From CAZWVI01 sp964637165 (GTDB lineage: Bacteria; Planctomycetota; UBA1135), in the NCBI GenBank assembly GCA_964637165.1, contig CAZWVI010000010.1, forward strand, positions 20,695 through 84,694: DNA of 64,000 nucleotides. The letters are read 5' to 3'. The notes below the pieces were generated by a model. It saw only the letters and a list, made by a program, of their open reading frames with translations. It was not told where the DNA came from and made no database searches. The position numbers and the translations under genes are program-made. Positions 35,446-44,262 of the stretch are shown here, one piece after another (the first letter of the stretch is position 1; each line of letters begins with the position of its first letter).

Positions 35446-35811
35446 ATGCAACTGTCGTTAAACCTCGATTTGCCCCAGTTAGGGCCGGTGCTGGCCAAAT
35501 TGCTACCGTTGCAACTTGGCGAGCCGCAAGCGCTATCAATCAGCGACGAAAGTTTCGAGCTTCAAGTTAAAGTAAAAATGCTTGGCTTGGTTAGTCTTAC
35601 CGCCAAAGTTAGCAAAGGTGATTCCGGACTTACCCTGTCTAATTTTACAATTGTCGGAGGCGGGGTTTTGGGTTCACTCGGCAGCGGCAAAATCATCGAC
35701 AAGCTCCAACAAAAAATAGCTGAACTTGACACCAACATCAGTTTAGATGAAATCCGTTTGCGCCTTTGGGGAGAAAGCGACGGCCAACGCTTGCACGTTG
35801 AATGGAAGTAA
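35446..35811 (+). CDS. Hypothetical small protein
   Basis: 121 residues, no signal peptide or membrane helix. Sequence alternates hydrophobic beta segments (FELQVKVKMLGLVSLTAKV, GLTLSNFTIVGGGVLGSLGS) with a short amphipathic helix (IIDKLQQKIAELDTNI). The pattern resembles small beta-sheet lipid- or membrane-associated domains, but no family was recognised. Its last 10 bases overlap the start of the next gene, so the two are probably translated together. Confidence 0.55.
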   Translation: MQLSLNLDLPQLGPVLAKLLPLQLGEPQALSISDESFELQVKVKMLGLVSLTAKVSKGDSGLTLSNFTIVGGGVLGSLGSGKIIDKLQQKIAELDTNISLDEIRLRLWGESDGQRLHVEWK

Positions 35812-37205
35812 CTCATAAATCTTCGCGATTCGTTCCACGGCTTATTCATGGTGCAGCATGTGGCGCGGCAATTTGTGCGCTGCTCGGAATGATTGAAGCG
35901 GGGCTACTTTTAATCGATCACGAGTACCATCGTGACTTTGGACTTCTTAGCCGTGTCTTATGGCCCAACATTAAACTAGGCGCGATCCTCGGTCTATTGG
36001 CCGCCGTTTCAGCACCACTTTTTTCAACCCGCAAAGATCGTAAATTTCCTGGATTGCAAATTGGCCTACTGGTGTTCGGGTTGCTGGCCGCACTACAGCT
36101 TGGCCTGCACCTAAATTCGGATTGGCCACAACGCAGCATGTGGGCCTTTCTTTTAATGTTGGTGATTCAACAAACCGCCCGCCTATTGGCCACTACTCGC
36201 CTCGGCTGGATGACTGCGCCATTTTTCACACCACTCGCCAACGGCTGCACCTTGTTGATCTGTGTTTTGCTTAGTGGCGTGGCGTGGTTTATTCCAGAGT
36301 TTTCAGCACTTCAAGCGTCCACCAAAAAATTGTCGATTGAAGCTGCGCACAATTTGCAGGTGGAGCTTGACCAAGTGATTCACCATCAAGCAAAAGCACC
36401 GCAACATCTTTTAGTTTTCAATTTACTAAACGGTGATAGTGCAAGATTTGGTTATTCAGGTTATGCGCGTTCCACTACTCCGGGCATCGACCTACTCGCC
36501 AACGAGGGTGTGATCGTTCGAGAACTTAAATCAGCAGAAACGCAACGGCTAAATTTTGGCAAGTTGGCGCTTCAGTTAAACGCCAATGGCTGGCAAACTC
36601 AAGCCATCAGCTTTGGGGGTGGAACTGGGACAAATTTATCCGCGATTGCCAACTGTTTCCGTCGATTCAACTTATTGGACAATCTTAGTATGCAAAATGG
36701 CACCATGGCGGCGCGCGTTTGGCGAAAACTTAGCGGTCTTCCGCGGCCCAAGGCCAGCCGCGAACAGTTGGTTAATCATCAACTACGACCGTTTAATGCG
36801 GCTCAGGCAAAACAGCGACGACTGTTTTCTTACATTGAATTAAGTCACGCCCTAGAGCCACTTTCTCCACCTGACCAATTGGCAAATCAGTTCATGCCTG
36901 AAGGGTTAAATGCCCAATCAGCATTTAGCACGCCAGCAAACGTAGAAGCTCAGCGTAGCCTGCAAGACGCTGAGTTCTTAGCAATGGACCAAGTCATTGC
37001 CAGCGTTGTCGCCGCACTTAGCGATGCTGATTTTTTAGAAGACACCTTAGTTGTAATTTGCGGAAGCCAGGTTTCAAATGGTGATTTCGCCACACCACTA
37101 GTCATGCGCAATCCGCGTAAATTGTCCGCTGCAAAAGTTATTTCGATTCCAGGTGCTAGTGCAAATGATTTGCCTAGCTTTCTACTGAACTTAATAACGG
37201 AATAG
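35802..37205 (+). CDS. Membrane sulfatase-fold homologue lacking metal-binding residues (likely pseudoenzyme)
   Basis: 467 residues. About five membrane helices (20-180) are followed by a domain shaped like the window's two sulfatase-fold enzymes. LLVFNLLNGDSARFGYSGYA and RSTTPGIDLLANEGVIV stand where active members have an ISIDTLRAD start and TTPNIDxLA. LVVICGSQVSNGDFATPLVM stands where they have a SDHGE metal site. The metal-ligand Asp and the Asp-His pair are therefore missing, and no nucleophile motif is seen. Inferred to be a structural or binding relative. Overlaps the hypothetical upstream by 10 bp and the convergent gene by 15 bp. Confidence 0.62.
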   Translation: MEVTHKSSRFVPRLIHGAACGAAICALLGMIEAGLLLIDHEYHRDFGLLSRVLWPNIKLGAILGLLAAVSAPLFSTRKDRKFPGLQIGLLVFGLLAALQLGLHLNSDWPQRSMWAFLLMLVIQQTARLLATTRLGWMTAPFFTPLANGCTLLICVLLSGVAWFIPEFSALQASTKKLSIEAAHNLQVELDQVIHHQAKAPQHLLVFNLLNGDSARFGYSGYARSTTPGIDLLANEGVIVRELKSAETQRLNFGKLALQLNANGWQTQAISFGGGTGTNLSAIANCFRRFNLLDNLSMQNGTMAARVWRKLSGLPRPKASREQLVNHQLRPFNAAQAKQRRLFSYIELSHALEPLSPPDQLANQFMPEGLNAQSAFSTPANVEAQRSLQDAEFLAMDQVIASVVAALSDADFLEDTLVVICGSQVSNGDFATPLVMRNPRKLSAAKVISIPGASANDLPSFLLNLITE

Positions 37206-37607
37206 TTGACGTACCAGCGCAAACACTGGCACGATGCCATTGATTGCAGCCACCAAAACCAAATCGTAACTATCCCAACGCCAACGGCGGCGAGTACGCG
37301 ACATCATAAAGCGCAAAACTAAGGCCTCGATAGCGGCGGTAAACAGCCACACGAAAAGACACGCGGCCAGCCATGACATTAGGCCATAATAAAGTTCGAT
37401 CTGTTCACTACTATTTCCAATCGCGCCACTCTTCAACATCACCCACGCGGTAAAAAATGAAGCACCGTTTGCGGCAAATAACAACTTACATGTAGTCGAA
37501 AAATCGCGGCCGAGAGTGAACCAAATAATCCACCACTCAACGAACAAAACGATAGCCACAATTATTGGATGAAATCCAAAACTCCAAATTTCGGCTAAGG
37601 GGTTCAA
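37191..37607 (-). CDS. Hypothetical inner-membrane protein
   Basis: 138 residues with about four membrane helices (FHPIIVAIVLFVEWWIIWFT, LLFAANGASFFTAWVMLKSG, YGLMSWLAACLFVWLFTAAI, LVLVAAINGIVPVFALVRQL) and a basic loop RTRRRWRWD between the third and fourth. It resembles small four-helix proteins with no assigned function. Three bases downstream of the Myb-like gene on the same strand, so probably cotranscribed with it. Confidence 0.6.
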   Translation of the reverse strand: MNPLAEIWSFGFHPIIVAIVLFVEWWIIWFTLGRDFSTTCKLLFAANGASFFTAWVMLKSGAIGNSSEQIELYYGLMSWLAACLFVWLFTAAIEALVLRFMMSRTRRRWRWDSYDLVLVAAINGIVPVFALVRQLFRY

Positions 37608-37610
37608 GCT

Positions 37611-38375
37611 TTAAGCGGAAGTGTCGCGAGTACCGCTGTCATCACGGTCATCACGCTGGTCACGGTTATAACGCAAGTTGACATTTTCACGTCCCATGTT
37701 GCGCAATCGTTCAGCGTCCTTCTTCAAACCCAAATCATGCGCCTTGGAAACCACACTCTTAACCGAGCGACCGAGTTTTTTGGCCAGTTCCAAGTTTGAT
37801 TTCGTTTGGTATTCAGCCTTGAGCAATTCAATATGCTCAGCTGACCAACGCGGCATCCGAGTGCGCCCCGTGGTAGTACCAGTGCGTCTGCGGAATCCTT
37901 TGTCCTTCGCTAGGCAAAGTTCACGAGCTTTCTCATCGATGTCTGACTCGGGGCGACCAAGAATCATTACCAGATCACGGTTTTCGCGAGTGCCAAACAT
38001 GCGCTTCAACTCTTGCACATCGTCTGCAGTCCAAGGGCGTGACTTGGCCATGCCTTGGAGTTCTTCAACCTTGCGCTTTATCTCAAGTTGCGAACGGAGC
38101 AAAATTTGCGAAATCACCTCGATATTGGCGGCGCCTAGATAATTCTTAAGTGATTTAACTTCGCGCGCGCTCCAAGGACCGACCTTTTCTTCCCCAGCAA
38201 ATACCAACCTCGCCATACGGCGCACACTCTCAACCGAACGATTTAACTCGCGTACGATTTGCGCAACAGAACGCAATCCGTGAGAACGCTTTAAGGTTTC
38301 AATCTCCGCCTGAGACCAAGGACCTTTGCGGCGGCCATTGGCTTTTTTCGGCGGTTGATTAGGGCCTGAGTGCAT
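37611..38375 (-). CDS. Four-repeat Myb/SANT-like DNA-binding protein (N-terminus uncertain)
   Basis: 254 residues from the ATG at 38375, which touches an assembly artefact, so the true start may be lost. Four helix-turn-helix repeats of ~45 residues each open with a Trp: GPWSQAEIETLKRSHG, GPWSAREVKSLKNYLG, RPWTADDVQELKRMFG, PRWSAEHIELLKAEYQ. Each ends in a recognition-like helix (RSVESVRRMARL, RSVKSVVSKAHDLGL). A charged Arg/Asp-rich tail follows. The fold matches Myb/SANT domains used for DNA or protein binding, so a nucleoid or regulatory role is likely. Confidence 0.7.
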   Translation of the reverse strand: MHSGPNQPPKKANGRRKGPWSQAEIETLKRSHGLRSVAQIVRELNRSVESVRRMARLVFAGEEKVGPWSAREVKSLKNYLGAANIEVISQILLRSQLEIKRKVEELQGMAKSRPWTADDVQELKRMFGTRENRDLVMILGRPESDIDEKARELCLAKDKGFRRRTGTTTGRTRMPRWSAEHIELLKAEYQTKSNLELAKKLGRSVKSVVSKAHDLGLKKDAERLRNMGRENVNLRYNRDQRDDRDDSGTRDTSA

Positions 38376-38497
38376 GGGGGGGGGGGGGGGGGGTTGTTTT
38401 TGGGGGGGGGGGGTGGGGGGGGGGCCGGGGCGGGGGGTGTTGTTTNNNNNNNNNNCCCCGCCCCGCGCGCCCCCGCCGCCCCCCCGCCCCCCCCCAC
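38376..38497. other. Scaffold join with poly-G/poly-C artefact and 10 N
   Basis: Long G runs (38376-38445), ten Ns (38446-38455), then C runs (38456-38497). G-runs pointing into the gap from both contig ends are what two-colour sequencing chemistry produces when signal is lost. These bases should not be read as genomic. They probably hide the start of the Myb-like gene. About 100 nt of normal non-coding sequence follow before the ptsI stop. Confidence 0.85.
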
Positions 38498-38598
38498 AGT
38501 TAAAAGACAGTACGGGAGGGAAGCAGGACATCCGCTCCAGTTTCTAGTATGCGCATGCGGTAGTAGTTCGCAAAGAATTAATTAGGAAATAGGATTAA

Positions 38599-40332
38599 TT
38601 AATCGCCGTAAACGACGGCGTCCCAACAGCGCTTAGCGGCACTGTCCAAAAGTTCAAATGCTTCGCTCGACGTGCTTGATTTGGCCGCTTTATTCGACAA
38701 TTGGCGTAACTCCTCAAAGTCACAATGCTTAAGCACAGCCTTTATTTCAGGAACAAATGGTGGTGCGCAGGAGAGAGTTTGAAAACCGGCACCAACCAAG
38801 AAAAGCGCGCCGGCGAATTGGCCAGCCATTTCACCGCAGACTGACACTGGTTTGCCCAGCGAATGGCACGCCTTGGCAATGTAGCGCAAGGTACGCAAGT
38901 GAGCTGGGTGGTATGGTTGATATAAATCGGCTACCCAAGAATTATCGCGGTCGACGGCGAACAAATACTGAGTCAGGTCGTTTGTTCCAACGCTTACGAA
39001 GTCGGCCTCGGCGGCCATATCGCGCGCGGCCAAGGCCGCGGCCGGCACTTCAATCATGACTCCAACCGGCGGAACCTTTTCGTCACCGGCAGCGAACTTA
39101 ATTAGCTCTATTGCTTCGCGCAATTCTTCGACGGTGGTGACCATCGGCAAAAGAATGCGTACGTCGCCATTTTTGCGTGCCTTGATTAAGGCACTTGCTT
39201 GAGTTAACAGTAAATCCTTGAATTTCAAGCTAAGTCGCAGACCGCGCCAACCCATTGCCGGGTTCGCTTCTTCGGGGTGGCCAAAGTAGCGGAGTTGTTT
39301 GTCGCCGCCAATGTCAAGAGTGCGAAAGACAACCGGCTTGTCTGGGAATTTGGCCAGCACCGATTCGTAAATGGCGGTTTGTTCAGGGATTGTCGGAAAG
39401 AAAGGTCGCTCCATGTAAGCAAACTCGGTGCGAAATAACCCGACCCCTTCGGCAATGCTCGGATCAAACATTTCCAAATCCTTGGGTGATTCAATGTTTA
39501 CCGTTACGGCTACTTGTGTGCCATCCTTGGTAACACCAGGTTCACTGGCACTTTTAATTAAACGTGCATGCACGTGGGCGCGTTCCTCTGCCAGCTCGCG
39601 CGCGGATTTTTCTTCAGCTCCGTTTGCACCAAGCAGGGCGGTGCCTTCGTCAGCATGGATTACGCAAATTTCGTGCGATTTGGCTTTGATGTGAATGGAG
39701 TCGGCGCCGGTGATGGTCGGGATTCCAAATGAGCGTGCGAGCACTGCTCCGTGCGAAAAGCGGCCGCCGCGATGACAAGCAATGGCGGCGAGTTGCTGTT
39801 GATGATGGTGGGTTACTAATGAAGGGGTAAGTTCTTCGGCAATCAGAATTAAACCCTCTTTGGAGTTAACTGCCTGTTGCTGGTCATCGTTTCCAAGTTC
39901 ACCAACCACTGCTAACCACGGGTCGCGCAAGTCGGCGGCCCACGATTTCATTTCACCGCCCTCCATTTTTTCAAGAGCACCCTCGAACTCGTCAAGCAAT
40001 GCTTGGACCGCCGACTCGGGTTGGAGATTTTTCTCGAGAATAGAGTGCTCAAGGCTACGGTGCGCGGCCGGGTCCTGAAGTACCGCAATTTGCGCGCCAT
40101 AAATCGCCGCGTCCTGCATTCCCAACTCTCGGGTGGTTAGAGTTTGAATATGCTGTAAATCAGTAATCGCCCGTTTGTGGGCAGCTTCCAGTCTTTTGAG
40201 CGCGAGTTCTGGGAGTTCGCCTTCAAGAAAGCGTTCGGGAATACGACTACCGCCGACTTGCACCACAACCCATGCTCGGCCGACACCAACGCCGGGGCTG
40301 ACAGGATTTCCAGTGATGCGAATGCGCGCCAT
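38599..40332 (-). CDS. ptsI: Phosphoenolpyruvate-protein phosphotransferase (PTS enzyme I)
   Basis: 577 residues, the full family length. The phosphorylated His194 is in GGRFSHGAVLARSFGIPTITG (motif spans 189-209). The PEP-binding TIM barrel carries GVGLFRTEFAYM, FRTLDIGGDKQ, MIEVPAAAL, VGTNDLTQYLFAVDRDN and the Cys in VSVCGEMAG. Enzyme I moves phosphate from PEP to HPr, for sugar uptake or regulation. No HPr or EII gene is in the window, so a regulatory PTS is possible. Its ATG shares a base with the glyS stop. Confidence 0.93.
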   Translation of the reverse strand: MARIRITGNPVSPGVGVGRAWVVVQVGGSRIPERFLEGELPELALKRLEAAHKRAITDLQHIQTLTTRELGMQDAAIYGAQIAVLQDPAAHRSLEHSILEKNLQPESAVQALLDEFEGALEKMEGGEMKSWAADLRDPWLAVVGELGNDDQQQAVNSKEGLILIAEELTPSLVTHHHQQQLAAIACHRGGRFSHGAVLARSFGIPTITGADSIHIKAKSHEICVIHADEGTALLGANGAEEKSARELAEERAHVHARLIKSASEPGVTKDGTQVAVTVNIESPKDLEMFDPSIAEGVGLFRTEFAYMERPFFPTIPEQTAIYESVLAKFPDKPVVFRTLDIGGDKQLRYFGHPEEANPAMGWRGLRLSLKFKDLLLTQASALIKARKNGDVRILLPMVTTVEELREAIELIKFAAGDEKVPPVGVMIEVPAAALAARDMAAEADFVSVGTNDLTQYLFAVDRDNSWVADLYQPYHPAHLRTLRYIAKACHSLGKPVSVCGEMAGQFAGALFLVGAGFQTLSCAPPFVPEIKAVLKHCDFEELRQLSNKAAKSSTSSEAFELLDSAAKRCWDAVVYGD

Positions 40333-41783
40333 TAACTAGTGTGGCGCTGCCACTCCTCGCTCTTTTTGTGGAGGATTTCGGCAAGTTCGCTGATGGCGAC
40401 TCGTTCTTGATTCATTGAATCACGTTCACGTAAAGTGACGGTGTTGTCGTTTAATGAATCGCCATCGATAGTGATACAGAATGGAGTTCCTATTTCATCT
40501 TGGCGGCGGTAGCGACGCCCAATCGATTGGTTGTATTCGATTGCAGTGCGGAATTCACGACGCAAAGATTTTTCAACTTGCTCGGCCAACTCGGGCATGC
40601 CTTCCTTTTTCACAAGTGGGAAAACTGCAACGGTAATTGGTGCAATTTTCGGGTGAAAACGTAAAACAACCCGCTGCTCTTTACCTTCGCCTTCCTCGTC
40701 GTAGGCATCGACCAAGAAAGTCATCGCGGTGCGATCGCAACCGGCGGCTGGTTCAATTACGTAAGGCGTAATGTGTTCCTTGTTCTCCTGATCAAACCAA
40801 CTCAAATTTGTACCGCTGGCTTCGGAGTGTTTAAGAAGATCGTAGTTAGTGCGGTTTGCGACTCCTTCTAATTCAGACCAGCCAAATGGGAACAAGTATT
40901 CAACGTCGCCGCAACCGTCGGCGTAGTGGGCAAGTTCATCGGTGGCGTGTTCACGCATGCGCAGTTTTTCAGAATCTACGCCGAGGTCCAAGTACCACTG
41001 AAAACGCTCCTTTTGCCAGTATTCATACCATTTAGACGCTTCGTCAGGATGGCAGAAGAATTCCATTTCCATTTGTTCGAATTCGCGAGTGCGAAAGACA
41101 AAGTTTCCAGGAGTAATTTCATTGCGAAATGATTTACCTATTTGAGCAATACCAAAAGGTAATTTTTTGCGAGTTGAAGTGACTACGTTATTGAAGTTAA
41201 TAAAGATTCCTTGCGCAGTTTCTGGACGCAAGTAAGCAACACTCGAACTGTCTTGCAAAGCACCAATGTGAGTTTCGAACATCAAGTTGAATTGACGCAC
41301 TTCGGTCCAATCGTCGGTTCCACTTACCGGACACTTAATTCCTTCGTCGATAATTAACTGACGTAATGCTTCGTTGTCGCCAATGGAAGAATTTAACTTA
41401 TCCTGAAGAGCGGCCGCGCGTTCGGTACGTTTTTTCTTTTCATACTTGGCAATTTTCTTTTCCACCAAGTGGTCGGCACGATAACGCGCCTTTGATGTTT
41501 TGTTGTCAATCAATGGATCAGAAAAACCACCGACGTGACCAGAAGCGCGCCATACATCAGGGGATTGAATAATTGCCGAATCAAGGCCGACCACATCTTG
41601 GCGTGAATAGACCATACTCTCCCACCATGCTTCCTTGACGCGACGCTTTAGCTCAACACCAAGCGGCCCCCAATCGTAGGTGGAACCCTGCCCACCATAA
41701 ATTTCAGATGCGGGAAACACAAATCCTCGCCGTTTGCACAGAGAGACGATTTTATCCATTGAGACGGGCTTTGCTGACGACAT
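40332..41783 (-). CDS. glyS: Glycyl-tRNA synthetase, alpha2 dimer type
   Basis: 483 residues of the eukaryote/archaea-like single-chain class II enzyme. Motifs: FPASEIYGGQGSTYDWGPLG, RPETAQGIFINFNNV, GIAQIGKSFRNEITP (motif 2), YVIEPAAGCDRTAMTFLVDAY (motif 3) and a C-terminal anticodon-binding domain starting KIAPITVAVFPLVKK. It charges tRNA-Gly in the cytoplasm; a tRNA-Gly(GCC) gene lies about 8 kb away at 49984. A 26-nt hairpin repeat (41803-41828) sits just upstream. Confidence 0.94.
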   Translation of the reverse strand: MSSAKPVSMDKIVSLCKRRGFVFPASEIYGGQGSTYDWGPLGVELKRRVKEAWWESMVYSRQDVVGLDSAIIQSPDVWRASGHVGGFSDPLIDNKTSKARYRADHLVEKKIAKYEKKKRTERAAALQDKLNSSIGDNEALRQLIIDEGIKCPVSGTDDWTEVRQFNLMFETHIGALQDSSSVAYLRPETAQGIFINFNNVVTSTRKKLPFGIAQIGKSFRNEITPGNFVFRTREFEQMEMEFFCHPDEASKWYEYWQKERFQWYLDLGVDSEKLRMREHATDELAHYADGCGDVEYLFPFGWSELEGVANRTNYDLLKHSEASGTNLSWFDQENKEHITPYVIEPAAGCDRTAMTFLVDAYDEEGEGKEQRVVLRFHPKIAPITVAVFPLVKKEGMPELAEQVEKSLRREFRTAIEYNQSIGRRYRRQDEIGTPFCITIDGDSLNDNTVTLRERDSMNQERVAISELAEILHKKSEEWQRHTS

Positions 41784-41802
41784 CGTGTGAGATTCTACCC
41801 TA

Positions 41803-41828
41803 GGACTCTGACCCCACCAAGTGGGTCA
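41803..41828 (+). repeat. 26-nt hairpin repeat, copy 5
   Basis: GGACTCTGACCCCA, CCAAG, TGGGTCA. The hairpin is TGACCC-C-AC/GTGGGTCA: the pair that is A-T in copies 1, 2 and 4 is C-G here, so both sides changed together. It lies between glyS and the phosphatase gene, 18 bp from the phosphatase stop. Confidence 0.85.
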
Positions 41829-41846
41829 GTCAAATCAAGCAATGGG

Positions 41847-42530
41847 TCAGCGGCCGAGGGCTGGTATTTGGACAAGGTCCTGGTCTTCTATGCGAAATGC
41901 GGTCAAGGCTCCGCCGTACACGCAGCCGGTATCAATTCCAATGCTGAGCATTTGCTCACCTTTGAATTGAGGGCGCACTTTGGGGGCTGAGGTGTGCCCG
42001 TAAATCACTAATTCGGGTCCTTGCCAGAGATCAGCCCAAAAGTGACCCTTGCCCCTGATTTCGACTTGGCGAATCCGCGTCAGGTCGAAATCGTTGCACA
42101 TTTCGGCGGTGCGACCCGGAACAATTCCGGCGTGGACCACAATCCAGGATTGGTGCGCAGATTGACCGCGAATGAAATAAGGGCGGTTCTTTAACAACTT
42201 TAATAATTTGAATGAATCTTGCGGGTCAAAGGAAGCTATCGAAGTACCACCGTCGCCGGCCAAATCATTTGCATCAAAACCTGACAGGTCAGCGTCTTCA
42301 GGCAGGTGTTGCATTCGTTCGAGAATCACTCGCTCATGGTTGCCGAGCACTAATTCAAATTGGGGTAAAGCTAGCAGTTGTTCGGCTACGCCAACTGGGT
42401 CAGGACCACGGTGGTATAAATCACCAACTGAGATGAAGCGGTCATCAACACCTAGTTGCAACTTTGTTATCAATTGCGCCAATTCATCAGCGCAACCATG
42501 AATGTCGCCAACGACCCAAGTTGAACTCAT
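41847..42530 (-). CDS. PPP-family metallophosphatase (ApaH/serine-threonine phosphatase-like)
   Basis: 227 residues with the PPP motif order GDIHG (8-12), GDLYHRGPD, GNHE (LVLGNHERVIL) and later VVHAGIVPG and IYGHTSAPK. These bind two metals. Substrates in the family are diadenosine polyphosphates or phosphoproteins. The second motif has His where most members have Asp (GDxxDRG). Its ATG overlaps the peptidase stop by one base, placing it in the leftward operon between the M3 peptidase and glyS. Confidence 0.82.
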   Translation of the reverse strand: MSSTWVVGDIHGCADELAQLITKLQLGVDDRFISVGDLYHRGPDPVGVAEQLLALPQFELVLGNHERVILERMQHLPEDADLSGFDANDLAGDGGTSIASFDPQDSFKLLKLLKNRPYFIRGQSAHQSWIVVHAGIVPGRTAEMCNDFDLTRIRQVEIRGKGHFWADLWQGPELVIYGHTSAPKVRPQFKGEQMLSIGIDTGCVYGGALTAFRIEDQDLVQIPALGR

Positions 42531-44257
42531 TATTTTTCGGCCACCAATTTATTCCAAGCAGCTTCCACCTCGGCCACCAACTTGGGGAGTTGTTCGCCGC
42601 GTGGGTCGAACTTAAGACCAGCCGCACTGAACAATTCGGGCAAAGGACGCGACCCACCCAAACTCAAGCCTTGGCAATATTCGCCAACACTTTGTTGAGC
42701 ATCTTTGCGGTAGTTGCTCCACAATTGCATCGCCCCCATTTGCGCAAGCGCGTACTCGATGTAATAAAACGGCACCTCAAAAATGTGCAGTTGTGCGTGC
42801 CAGCGCGTGGCCCGAGTTTCTTCTAGGCCACTCCAATCAACCACACCTGTAGAAAAGCGCGACCACGTTTTTTCCCAACAAGCTGTGCGCTGTTGATGGT
42901 CAAACTGTGGATTTAAATAAAGCTCATGCTGAAATGCATCAACCGTGCAGGTCCAGGCCAATGTGGACAACATGCCTTCAAGTGAGTCAATTGCCGAACG
43001 CCGCGCTTCTGCGGCAGGGTAGGCAGCGCCAAGATGCTCCATGCATAGGGCTTCCATACCCATCGAGGCAACTTCGGCAAACTCTAAGGGTGGTTCGCGA
43101 TAGTCATCAGGCTCCATATCTCGCGCTAATAAAAAGTTGCGCGCGTGACCGGCCTCATGAATTAATGTCTCAATTCCGGCATGCGTTGGCGACGAGTTGG
43201 AAAATATGAAAGGCCAGCGGACATCACCAAATGTATCCATATATCCACCTGGACGCTTGGACGGACGAGTGTCCAAATCCAACAATCCCTGCGCTTGCAT
43301 CCATTCCAAATCGCCGGCAATGCCGTCATCAACTTGGCGCAGAATCTTGGAGGAAACTGCAACTTGTTCAGCTTGTCCTTCAAATGGCTGATAAGCCGGC
43401 AACCCTTCGGGGTCTACACCCAAGTCCCAGGGGCGCAATTCACTCAGCCCCAACAACTCTTGGCGGCGCTTACTAATTCGCGCCAAGGCTGGCATCACAT
43501 ACTTGCTAACATTTTCATGCAAGGCCAAGCAGTCTTTCGGCGAATAATCGAAACGATGTTTAGCGTCATGTTTGTAATCGCGATAATTATCGTAGTCAGC
43601 GTTTTTTGCAATCTCACCTCGCAGAGCCAACATTTGGTCGAACAACTCGTCCATCGCCTTGCGGTCTTGCAGGCGGCGTTCACTAATCAAACGCCAAACC
43701 CGTTCGCGCAATTCACGGTCGGTACTTTCCAAGTGCTTTGACAGTTCCTGAAGAGTGCAGGTTTTACCTTCGAACTCAATTGTCATCGCACCAGTCATGC
43801 GACCATACTCAACCGCCAACTCCTGATCTTGCGCGGCCAACTTCACATTCTCTTCGCGGAATAACTCGACCCCGCGTGCCGCATCACGCTCATAAACTTC
43901 CCAGAACTGAGCATCAAGACTGGTGCGATGTTCACAAGCTAAATATTTTTTACTTAAACGGTCGCCAACAATTGCGACCTCAGGAAGAACCTTGGTTTGA
44001 TATTCAAGATGCTCTTGTTCAGCATTCTCGTCTGATGTATCACACGCCGCCGCACTGTAACGCCGACTGGCAACTGAGCCAATCAGACTATCCACCTCCG
44101 ACCAATCAAGTAGCCACTTCTCTAGGCCGGCCCCGGATTCAAGCATCCGCTCTTCCAACTCAGTATAAATCGGTTCAATGATTTGCCAACTTGTTGGTAG
44201 CCAATCAGCATCAACATGCCGCCGAGACGGCACTGGGTATCGTTCAGAATTGTTCAT
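42530..44257 (-). CDS. M3 family oligoendopeptidase (PepF-like)
   Basis: 575 residues from the ATG at 44257, five bases after the M16 stop; an upstream in-frame start would overlap that gene. The zinc site is ETLIHEAGHARNFLL (His367, Glu368, His371), with the third ligand Glu393 in LEFAEVASMGME. The long helical N-terminal part is typical. It cleaves short peptides in the cytoplasm and has no signal peptide. Together with the two M16 genes it forms a peptide-degradation block. Confidence 0.88.
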   Translation of the reverse strand: MNNSERYPVPSRRHVDADWLPTSWQIIEPIYTELEERMLESGAGLEKWLLDWSEVDSLIGSVASRRYSAAACDTSDENAEQEHLEYQTKVLPEVAIVGDRLSKKYLACEHRTSLDAQFWEVYERDAARGVELFREENVKLAAQDQELAVEYGRMTGAMTIEFEGKTCTLQELSKHLESTDRELRERVWRLISERRLQDRKAMDELFDQMLALRGEIAKNADYDNYRDYKHDAKHRFDYSPKDCLALHENVSKYVMPALARISKRRQELLGLSELRPWDLGVDPEGLPAYQPFEGQAEQVAVSSKILRQVDDGIAGDLEWMQAQGLLDLDTRPSKRPGGYMDTFGDVRWPFIFSNSSPTHAGIETLIHEAGHARNFLLARDMEPDDYREPPLEFAEVASMGMEALCMEHLGAAYPAAEARRSAIDSLEGMLSTLAWTCTVDAFQHELYLNPQFDHQQRTACWEKTWSRFSTGVVDWSGLEETRATRWHAQLHIFEVPFYYIEYALAQMGAMQLWSNYRKDAQQSVGEYCQGLSLGGSRPLPELFSAAGLKFDPRGEQLPKLVAEVEAAWNKLVAEK

Positions 44258-44262
44258 CTTAA

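Noticed and set aside
38291..38585. Gly-rich and Pro-rich open frames across the 10-N gap
   Set aside because: They translate the artificial G and C runs.
40332..40334. glyS and ptsI as a functional pair
   Set aside because: They share a base and are cotranscribed, but no known pathway links them and housekeeping genes are often grouped this way.
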